Positions 9,035 to 15,012 of a DNA stretch of 39,396 nucleotides are shown here, piece after piece (position 1 is the stretch's first letter; each line of letters starts with the position of its first letter). Below the pieces are notes generated by a model. The model was given only the letters and a program-made list of their open reading frames with translations. It was not told the DNA's origin and made no database searches. Origin of the DNA: Clostridiales bacterium (lineage in GTDB: Bacteria; Bacillota; Limnochordia; Darwinibacteriales; B1SED10-159); contig PWMW01000375.1 in NCBI GenBank assembly GCA_003559095.1, positions 1-39,396 on the forward strand. Direction: 5' to 3'. A program made the translations under genes and the position numbers.

Positions 9035-10195
9035 TCACAGCTGGGACCGAACGAAGCGAAAACCCTGGCTGAGTTGTACCATGGATGGGTTGAGACCGCT
9101 TGTTTCACTGACGGGCATGTGGTACCAATAGTGGTTGTAAGCGCCGCCACGGAGCATACGCCCTTGCCCATGTTGGGTGAAACACCATTCCGATACATTG
9201 CCGCTCATATCAAAGACGCCGAGACCGTTGGGCAGCCTTGTCTTGACATTCCTTGTGCTGCCCAAGCTGTTAACGTCATACCAAGCAACGGCCTGCGTTG
9301 CCGCAGTGTTCTCGTAGTTGGCCGTGGCGCCACTGGCATAATTTCCCGGGGTCCAATACAAACCGCCTCGCAAAATGGCTCCGTGGGAACTGTCACTCCC
9401 CTTATAGCGAGCAGCTAACTCCCATTCATGGCCTGTGGGAAGTCGGAATCCCCGAGTGCTCCCTTGGATGACATCAGCAGCATCCGTGACACTGGCTGCA
9501 TTGCGAAGGACACTGCCCAGGTAGCGATACACCGGATCCAATCCCAACATCTCAGACAGGGCGTTACACCAGACAATACTGTCAAACCAGTTGACCATAG
9601 TCACCGGCTCTTGGCGTCTCGCAGTGGGTGGCTTGCCAATATTGCTGTAGTTCGGGAAGCTTCCACCACCGGTGGTGGACCCTTCCAAACCAGCATTGGC
9701 AAAGGTATAACCGTTCTGCAGGGCCCACTGCCGCACTACGTACCACAGCTCATACGTAACTTGCGTTTCGGCTACGCAAAAGGCGGTTGCAACGGTGGCA
9801 GTACCAGTGTTATTGTACCAAATGGGGAAGGTGGCGGCCGGCGCGGCGCGCATAGCAAACGACACACCTCCCGCAGTGAAGCTGCTTTGCGTGCCCGTCT
9901 GTGGGGCGAATATGGCCTTAATAGTCTTACTCTTGTCCATGTACGCATTGGTTTTGGCAGCATTCGGGTTATCCACATCCCCTTCCCAACGTAGGAACCG
10001 CCAACCAGTTGCGGGAATCGCTTCCAGATATGCATAGGTGCGAGGAACATAGCCGTTAGTCGCGCCACCGGCCGTGACAATGCCTTCTCCTTCCTTAAGG
10101 ATGGTCAGCCTGAGGCCGCTGGAACCTCCCCCACCAAGACAACTCGTTGCCATAATCACAAGCACTAATAACCAAAGCAAATACGCCTTTCGCAT
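9035..10195 (-). CDS. FGE/SUMF1-domain lipoprotein with InlB-type repeat (paralogue 1)
   Basis: A 386-residue lipoprotein. The ATG follows GGGAG; the signal peptide ends MATSC with lipid-attachment Cys19, then LGGGGSS. Residues ~25-100 form a divergent InlB B-repeat-like domain (GWRFLRWEGDVDNP, then KTIKAIFAP). The rest is an FGE/SUMF1 (C-type-lectin-like) domain with RLPTGHEWELAARY, YWTPGNYASGATANY and GVFDMSGNVSEWCF. The catalytic cysteine pair of true formylglycine-generating enzyme is not visible, so enzymatic activity is unlikely. The C-terminus after RGGAYN (about residues 353-380) differs strongly from its two paralogues yet ends in a shared QGFRFVRS-type frame, as in DGR target proteins. 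Its long leader contains mutually exclusive hairpins. Confidence 0.88.
   Translation of the reverse strand: MRKAYLLWLLVLVIMATSCLGGGGSSGLRLTILKEGEGIVTAGGATNGYVPRTYAYLEAIPATGWRFLRWEGDVDNPNAAKTNAYMDKSKTIKAIFAPQTGTQSSFTAGGVSFAMRAAPAATFPIWYNNTGTATVATAFCVAETQVTYELWYVVRQWALQNGYTFANAGLEGSTTGGGSFPNYSNIGKPPTARRQEPVTMVNWFDSIVWCNALSEMLGLDPVYRYLGSVLRNAASVTDAADVIQGSTRGFRLPTGHEWELAARYKGSDSSHGAILRGGLYWTPGNYASGATANYENTAATQAVAWYDVNSLGSTRNVKTRLPNGLGVFDMSGNVSEWCFTQHGQGRMLRGGAYNHYWYHMPVSETSGLNPSMVQLSQGFRFVRSQL
9065..9139 (-). other. Variable C-terminal segment of FGE paralogue 1
   Basis: Twenty-five codons between RGGA and the shared GFRFVRS end. Thirteen of 25 end in C. Compared with the equivalent segments at 13461-13532 and 20304-20381, residues are mostly different while anchor positions (V/I followed by S/G, then Pro, and the terminal G-x-R-x-V-R) are kept. 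This matches the layout of a DGR variable region, but no template repeat is seen in the window. Confidence 0.35.
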
Positions 10196-10294
10196 CGATT
10201 CCACTCCCTTCCTTGGGTTTACACGGCCCAACGCACATGTCCTAACCAATTGCAGTCATCACTCCCGTAGATCGAGCAAACCTGTTGCATAGAC

Positions 10295-10354
10295 GCGTTT
10301 CCACGCCCAACATTTACGGGCGTCCTCGGAGAAACGCCTGATAAAAGGCGTTTC
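10295..10354 (-). promoter_or_regulatory. Leader with mutually exclusive hairpins upstream of FGE paralogue 1
   Basis: Three segments can pair in two ways: GCGTTTC (10295-10301), GAAACGCCT (10331-10339) and AGGCGTTTC (10346-10354). The middle segment can pair either with the first, enclosing a nested ACGCCC/GGGCGT stem (10303-10308/10318-10323), or with the third, as a perfect 9-bp hairpin with a GATAAA loop. This lies 100-160 nt upstream of the lipoprotein start on its coding strand. Such architecture is typical of switching leaders, but no T-run or known riboswitch core is recognisable. Confidence 0.4.
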
Positions 10355-10779
10355 GCACTAGGTTGTAAACCACGTATTGCTCTCCATGCAACAGGGCTGC
10401 CAGGAACGTGTTGATTTTCCCAGAAGTCCGAGCAATCAGAGACCGAGCCACTAGGCGAAATCGCAGCTAGAACGATTTCGCGTTGCGTGTTGAGTGCTCG
10501 CCAGGGTACTTCTCCAAAACGTTTCTACGGCGAGTAGACGGGTATGCACCAGGAACCTTTGTCCAGCCATCGCTCGGGTTTACACTGCCCACGGCGACGA
10601 CGCATTCGGTCAACGCCAAAGAGCCACCACCGTTCAAAGTTTCCTGTCCTCTGCTGGTGCTGGCTTGCGGAATAGCCCAAGCTCGCCAACGGCCACCGCG
10701 AAGCGGCGCCCGCTAACCACTCTTACGGCTCCCGTGGTCTCTCACTATGTGTTACTTTGTCTATTTTCGCCGCCAATTT
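10355..10779. other. Gene-free stretch with a strong hairpin
   Basis: No convincing gene. A perfect 9-bp inverted repeat, GCGAAATCG (10455-10463) and CGATTTCGC (10473-10481), has a 9-nt loop. The segment from about 10740 to 10835 is markedly AT-rich. On the minus strand it includes a perfect -35-like TTGACA (complement of 10781-10786) with only a weak -10, so transcription toward the lipoprotein gene could begin here. Confidence 0.35.
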
Positions 10780-10808
10780 TTGTCAACCTTCTGTAAGTTT
10801 TCTATTTT
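10780..10808 (+). promoter_or_regulatory. Sigma-A-type promoter, plus strand
   Basis: TTGTCA at 10780-10785 and TATTTT at 10803-10808 are separated by exactly 17 bp inside an AT-rich tract. The -35 matches 5 of 6 and the -10 matches 4 of 6. The predicted start, about 10815, is 25 nt before the closing stem of the candidate structured RNA. No protein gene follows on this strand, which makes a non-coding transcript the natural reading. Confidence 0.45.
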
Positions 10809-10839
10809 CACAGTAATTTATTCTATTTCCATAAACTTC

Positions 10840-11077
10840 CTGGAGCAGGGCGCGTCAAACGCCCATCGATGATGGGCGTTTGACGCGTTGCAGTCTGTTG
10901 GCCTTCTCCGCAGCAGGCATCGGGTTTTGGATATCCACCGCCAAACTCCTCGCTGCGCCCAGTCTTGGGCAGACGCGGCCACAAAAATCCCAGCCGCAAC
11001 ATTCTGCGGTTCCTGTGCCCTGCTCCAGAACCTCTGCCCACGCACGTGCCGAGTTTCGGGCCCGGTGTGCGCAGAGG
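10840..11077 (+). ncRNA. Candidate structured non-coding RNA
   Basis: CTGGAGCAGGGC (10840-10851) is perfectly complementary to GCCCTGCTCCAG (11017-11028), closing a ~189-nt domain. Inside lie a perfect 17-bp stem with a 3-nt loop (10851-10867/10871-10887), a stem around GCCCA/TGGGC (10960s-10970s) and a CCGCA/TGCGG hairpin near 10994-11009. Directly after it, CCTCTGC (11031-11037) pairs with GCAGAGG (11071-11077) around an inner CCGA/TCGG hairpin. I could not match it to RNase P, tmRNA, SRP, 6S or a known riboswitch by eye. Strand is uncertain; plus is preferred because of the promoter at 10780. No T-run terminator follows. No target-site duplication flanks the closing repeat. Confidence 0.42.
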
Positions 11078-11149
11078 CACGTTGCCGACAGCTGCTCCAC
11101 AGAGTGGGAACATGGCATGGAACAGACCGAGGACCAAGGCTCCGAACCT

Positions 11150-11809
11150 TTATCGCTGGCTCTTGCCTCTCCGCTCCGCCAAGTCCTTTTCAATGCGTTC
11201 TTTCCAGTTCGTCGGAACTGAGGACTCGGCCCGCATGCAGCTGACCGTATCGCTAATCACTTCATAGTTGAGCGCTGTCCCAGCGCTGTCCGCCACGTAG
11301 TCCACGGCCCGATCCCGGGCAATGCCGAACTGTTCTGCTGTGGCCACAGCATCAATGTTGGCTCCAAGAAAAATGAACTCCCAACCGCACAAGCTCTTTT
11401 GCTGTTCAATCATTTGGCGGACCTTTTTGTAACTGAACTCGCGGCTGGCGTTTTCCAGGCCATCGGTAGTGATCACGAACAGGACATGTTCGGCCCATTC
11501 CTCTGCCGCCGTGTGACGCTGGACATTGATCATCTTGGTAATGGTCTTGCCGATGGCGTCCAACAGTGCCGTGCTGCCTAGAACAAAGTAGTCCCGGCCG
11601 GTGATCGGCCCGATTCCCCTAACGTTGATGCGGTCGTGCAGCAACTCATACCGATCGTCGAACAACACCGTGGTTACAATGGCCTCTCCCGGCTCCTGCT
11701 TCTGCTTTTCCAGCAGCGAATTGAAGCCGCCGATTGTGTCACTTTCCAAACCGCTCATGGATCCGCTGCGATCAAGAATAAACACCAGCTCAGTCCATCC
11801 CTTTTTCAT
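11150..11809 (-). CDS. VWA-domain protein
   Basis: A 219-residue protein made almost entirely of a von Willebrand factor A domain (about 5-190). The metal-ion-dependent adhesion site is complete: D13-x-S15-x-S17, T80 and D116 (TTDGLENAS). There is no signal peptide, so it is cytoplasmic. It resembles TerY-like VWA proteins, which act in protein complexes of stress or signalling systems. The ATG has GGGAGG upstream. It lies 87 bp downstream of the macro-HTH gene on the same strand, so the two are probably one operon. The C-terminus is basic (AERRGKSQR). Confidence 0.88.
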   Translation of the reverse strand: MKKGWTELVFILDRSGSMSGLESDTIGGFNSLLEKQKQEPGEAIVTTVLFDDRYELLHDRINVRGIGPITGRDYFVLGSTALLDAIGKTITKMINVQRHTAAEEWAEHVLFVITTDGLENASREFSYKKVRQMIEQQKSLCGWEFIFLGANIDAVATAEQFGIARDRAVDYVADSAGTALNYEVISDTVSCMRAESSVPTNWKERIEKDLAERRGKSQR

Positions 11810-11896
11810 AACTTGATCCTCCCATCACTTGTTGTGACTAAAGGATACCACGGGATGACTGAGCAGAGGTCGCATACGAGGCGACAGTTTAGCGGT

Positions 11897-12919
11897 TTAA
11901 AACCCGAGCAGATCCTGTTCAAAGAAATACAGCGCCTCGTTGATCTCGAACACATCGTAGATACCTTCCTCAATAAAGTATCGTATGATGAGATCAAATC
12001 TGCTGCTGTGAGACAGGGCAAAACCAGCGCGCAGCAGTAGGTCTTGGGTCTCATCCAGACTCAGTTCCAAGGCAATGGCAAAGGCCAATACTGTGGGCTT
12101 GGTTGGACGGTACCCGATATCGTTGCGAATTTTGGAGAAGTGCCTCCGATCCACATTGGCCTTCTTGTAGGCCTGGGATTCCGTCATGCCCTTCTCTGCA
12201 ATCAGGCGGAGCAGCATTTGGGAAAAGCTCTCATCAACCCTGTTCACAACATCCTCCAAGCTTCGCTGGTGATCCCGAATCGGGGACTCCACCCGCAGGT
12301 GCGTCATCTCTGCCATGTCTTGATCTGTAGTCTCGCTGGCCGACTCCAGCTCTACTGGGGTCTGGCCGTGTCTATCCTGCTCCAGCGGCGCCTCCTCATA
12401 CCTGTCTGCAAGGTAGCGGGTGATGGCATGGGAAACGCCCTCTGGTAGGGCAAAGGCAGCCCGATCAGGAACTACTAGAAAGACCATCATGTCGTGATTC
12501 CGGAGAGAATTACCGATCACGGAGATCGCCACTCGCAGTGCCTTAGCTTTGGGAAAACCGCCTGGGCCTGTTCCCAACAGAGGAAATGCTATGCTTTCCA
12601 ACTGATGTTCTCGTGCCAGACCGAGGGCGTTCCCATAGCACGCTGCCAAATGGTCCTCGGAACCGTTTGTTGCGGTGGACCATCGGGGCACCGCTGTGTG
12701 AATGATATACTTCGCGGGCAGTCGGTAGGCGCCGGTAATAACAGCCTCGCCTACGGCACAACCGCCCAGAGCACGACAGGCACCAGATAGTTCCGGTCCT
12801 GCAGCCTGCTGGATGGCTTGATCCACGCCATCGTGTCCCGATAGCCACGGATCTGAGGCATTGACAATGGCGTCGGCGTGCACTTCCGTGATTTGGTTTT
12901 GGATTATCTGCAGGGGCAC
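11897..12919 (-). CDS. Macro-domain protein with C-terminal helix-turn-helix-like region
   Basis: A 340-residue protein. Residues 1-165 form a macro domain, which binds or hydrolyses ADP-ribose derivatives: ADAIVNASD, GVDQAIQQAAG, YIIHTAVPRW and FPLLGTGPGGFP are recognisable. The usual NAAN and GGGGVD segments read NASD and SGHDGVD here, so hydrolase activity is uncertain. A charged linker (~175-230) leads to a C-terminal domain with XRE/HTH-like pattern (ESQAYKKANVDRRHFSKIRN) and further helices. The GTG start has two overlapping GGAGGG sites. It is first in a probable operon with the VWA gene. A 20-bp palindrome lies just upstream. The combination suggests a regulatory ADP-ribose sensor, which is inference. 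Confidence 0.85.
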   Translation of the reverse strand: MPLQIIQNQITEVHADAIVNASDPWLSGHDGVDQAIQQAAGPELSGACRALGGCAVGEAVITGAYRLPAKYIIHTAVPRWSTATNGSEDHLAACYGNALGLAREHQLESIAFPLLGTGPGGFPKAKALRVAISVIGNSLRNHDMMVFLVVPDRAAFALPEGVSHAITRYLADRYEEAPLEQDRHGQTPVELESASETTDQDMAEMTHLRVESPIRDHQRSLEDVVNRVDESFSQMLLRLIAEKGMTESQAYKKANVDRRHFSKIRNDIGYRPTKPTVLAFAIALELSLDETQDLLLRAGFALSHSSRFDLIIRYFIEEGIYDVFEINEALYFFEQDLLGF

Positions 12920-12947
12920 AGTGGTACCCTCCCTCCAGGGGCCATCA

Positions 12948-12967
12948 CTTGGGTATCGATACCTAAG
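12948..12967. promoter_or_regulatory. 20-bp palindrome upstream of the macro-HTH gene
   Basis: CTTGGGTATCGATACCTAAG is a 20-bp dyad with one mismatched pair and a perfect 12-bp core, GGTATCGATACC. It lies 29-48 bp upstream of the GTG start of the macro-HTH gene, where an operator would be expected. Because that protein has an HTH-like domain, autoregulation is a reasonable hypothesis. No clear -35/-10 pair was found around it. Confidence 0.42.
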
Positions 12968-13252
12968 GACATCGATGGACTCTTGACCAGTAGCCGATGC
13001 TCTGGAACGGTCAACCTACGCGCGTTGACGTCGTTCAGCACTTCAGACTGAACGGATCATTGCATTGGCACTGATTCTATTTGACCTCAGGCTGTGAATC
13101 CCTTCTAAAATATGCTTCGGCAGTGGGATCACGGCCAAGGCAGTGCAGGCTCCGGCATAGAACCGCTGAAACCGCTATAGTGACACCAACACTCCCTGCG
13201 TGGCCGTTGGTGCCCTGGCCCTGCCCATGGACTGTGCAGAGTGCTCCTGGAT
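12968..13252. other. Intergenic region, nothing else evident
   Basis: Together with the neighbouring palindrome and terminator this fills the ~510-bp gap between the macro gene and FGE paralogue 2. I see no further gene or RNA. A plus-strand TTGACC...TAAAAT pair near 13079-13109 has a 19-bp spacer and no gene behind it, so I do not call it a promoter. Confidence 0.3.
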
Positions 13253-13300
13253 AAAAAGAACCTCCCCATGCCATCAGGATGGACATCGGAAGGCTCTCAA
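13253..13300 (-). terminator. Terminator after FGE paralogue 2
   Basis: On the minus strand, GAGCCTTCC pairs with GGGAGGTTC (two G-U pairs) around an inner CCAT/ATGG stem, followed by TTTTT (complement of 13253-13257). It is 130-180 nt beyond the stop codon of FGE paralogue 2 and separates it from the macro-VWA operon. Confidence 0.5.
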
Positions 13301-13430
13301 GATACCTCAGAATGATAGTTCACGTTCCCATTTAGCCAGTTCGAGACCGGACTTCCGTTGTTGCCAAAGCAGCGGGGAATTCCATCCAATCCTGCAAACT
13401 GTCCTCAACCAAAAGGGTTGGGCAAAAAGA

Positions 13431-14564
13431 CTAAAGTTCTGTCCGTACAAGGCGGCGCCCGTAGATGCTGTCAATGCCGCCGGGGATGCCGCGGCTGACG
13501 TTGCCAATCTGCTGGCTGTGGCCGCGATAGTTATAGCTGCCGCCACGGACCACCCGACTGGAGTTGCTGGGGGTGAACGTCCATTCCCAGACATTCCCGC
13601 TCATGTCATAGAGACCGAGGCGGTTGGGCCTTTTCAACCCTACATCCTGGGTGCTGCCTTCGTTATTATCGGCGAACCACGCCACTTCCTGGGTTGCTGC
13701 CGAATCATTGTAGTTGGCCGTGGCACCGCTGGCGTAAGTCCCTGGTGTCCAATACATGCCCCCTGCGGATATAGCTCCATAGGAACTGTCACTGCCCTGG
13801 AACCTGGCTGCCAGTTCCCATTCAGCGCTGGTTGGCAGGCGGAACCCGTTGGCATGTTCCTGAACTGCGTTTTGGCATGCTGTGACATCGGTGGCATCCC
13901 GGATCACTTGCCCTTGATAGGTGTACACCGGATCATAGCCCAGCATCTCCGATAGGGCATTGGCCCAGACAATGGTATCGTTCCAGCTGGCCAGAGTGAC
14001 CGGCTGGCGGCGGTTGATGGAAGGCGCTTGGCCCACATCCCCATGGCTTCCTTCTTTGCCTTCGTTGGCGAAGGTGTAGCCGTTCCCCAATGCCCACTGG
14101 CGGACGGCATACCACAGTTCGTAGGTCACCACTGTTTCGGCAATCCAAAATGGTGTGTCCACGGCAGCAGTACCATCATCATCAAGACCGGTGGGGAACG
14201 TCGCTGCCGGCGCCAAGCGCATGTTGAACACCACACCCCCGGCTTCGTGCGCTACCTGGGATCCGATGGCTGGTGCGGTTCCAGTTTCGGCTTCCCAATG
14301 GCCCCATTGGGAGTCAGAGGCCGCCGACGTCATCTGGGACAGAAGATCATACAGTTCAGCGATATAGCCCTCCAACGCAGCTAAGAAGGCTGGGTGGGCT
14401 GATGCCCCCTCCACGGCCCGCTGAACATCCGTTTCCAAACGAACAATGATATCTTCTAGGGTTTCCGAGCTGAGATCAGAGTCATTCCATTCTCCAAAGG
14501 CACCTACAGTTCCTGGAGTGATCAACATCACGAATACCAACAATAATGCCAGCTTTGTCCTCAT
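13431..14564 (-). CDS. Exported FGE/SUMF1-domain protein (paralogue 2)
   Basis: A 377-residue exported protein. The signal peptide (about 1-22) lacks a lipobox, unlike its two paralogues. Residues ~25-85 are a predicted helical region (ETLEDIIVRLETDVQRAVEG). An FGE/SUMF1 domain follows (~100-377) with RLPTSAEWELAARF, YWTPGTYASGATANY and GLYDMSGNVWEWTF. FGE catalytic cysteines are not visible. After RVVRGGSY, 24 codons precede GRRLVRTEL, and 19 of these 24 end in C. That is what adenine-directed mutagenesis of AAC codons produces in DGR target genes. The ATG start has an AAGGGATGG-type site upstream. A terminator lies beyond the gene. Confidence 0.88.
   Translation of the reverse strand: MRTKLALLLVFVMLITPGTVGAFGEWNDSDLSSETLEDIIVRLETDVQRAVEGASAHPAFLAALEGYIAELYDLLSQMTSAASDSQWGHWEAETGTAPAIGSQVAHEAGGVVFNMRLAPAATFPTGLDDDGTAAVDTPFWIAETVVTYELWYAVRQWALGNGYTFANEGKEGSHGDVGQAPSINRRQPVTLASWNDTIVWANALSEMLGYDPVYTYQGQVIRDATDVTACQNAVQEHANGFRLPTSAEWELAARFQGSDSSYGAISAGGMYWTPGTYASGATANYNDSAATQEVAWFADNNEGSTQDVGLKRPNRLGLYDMSGNVWEWTFTPSNSSRVVRGGSYNYRGHSQQIGNVSRGIPGGIDSIYGRRLVRTEL
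13461..13532 (-). other. DGR-like variable segment of FGE paralogue 2
   Basis: Between RGGSY and GRRLVRT, 19 of 24 codons end in C, with first and second positions covering all four bases (CGC, GGC, CAC, AGC, GTC, ATC, GAC, TAC and others). The non-C codons (TAT, CAG, CAG, ATT, ATT) fall in clusters at the frame positions. In DGRs, template AAC codons become NNC in the variable copy, which yields exactly this bias. The template repeat and reverse transcriptase are not in the window. Confidence 0.45.
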
Positions 14565-14867
14565 AGTTCGACCATCCCTTCATATCCAAAGTTTGTCTAA
14601 AGCCTCCAGAGATTAGGAGGAACGTCGTGCATCAACCCTGGTCGTGACCGGAAGGCAACTGCCACCAAACGACGGCAATCCCTGCCAGAACCACAGCCTA
14701 CCCTCGCAGCCTCACCTCCTGGGTCTCACCCACAGCCTCCGCTGCCCAAACAAAGGCCAGCGGCAACGTATCGACAGTAGTCCTTTTTCACTTTCGCTTC
14801 GATTTTTCCATCTCCTCCCAAACGAGCGCACATTCTAGTGAATGTCGCCGCCGCCATGTGCGCATTC
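14565..14867. other. Leader region of FGE paralogue 2 with a hairpin
   Basis: No gene seen. ACATTC-TAGT-GAATGT forms a perfect 6-bp hairpin at about 14830-14845. Its ACAT also participates in a longer alternative stem, GCGCACAT/ATGTGCGC (about 14826-14863). The region lies between the terminator of the phosphorylase operon and the FGE gene, so it is probably 5' leader plus promoter of the latter. Confidence 0.3.
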
Positions 14868-14916
14868 AAAAAAGCAGGTCAGAGAGACCCAAAGCATGGA
14901 ATCTCTGTGACCTGCT
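14868..14916 (-). terminator. Strong terminator after the phosphorylase gene
   Basis: AGCAGGTCA (14873-14881) pairs with TGACCTGCT (14908-14916), continued by an AGAGA/TCTCT inner stem across one mismatch. On the minus strand six T follow. It is ~100 nt beyond the phosphorylase stop and fits the end of the serine hydrolase-phosphorylase transcript. Confidence 0.85.
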
Positions 14917-15012
14917 AGCCAGCAATGGATCAGCCGAACGTCACTCACCAGCGGCGCCCAACAAGAAGGCACACGCAGGCATGGGCTATCTTGGCAGGGC
15001 CAAGCTGGGATA

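Noticed and set aside
9969-9977. A further TTATCCACA DnaA box.
   Set aside because: Single copy inside the coding sequence of FGE paralogue 1; expected by chance in a window of this size.
10840-11028. A small mobile element (MITE) bounded by the 12-bp inverted repeat.
   Set aside because: No target-site duplication flanks the repeats and no second copy exists in the window; a structured RNA fits better.
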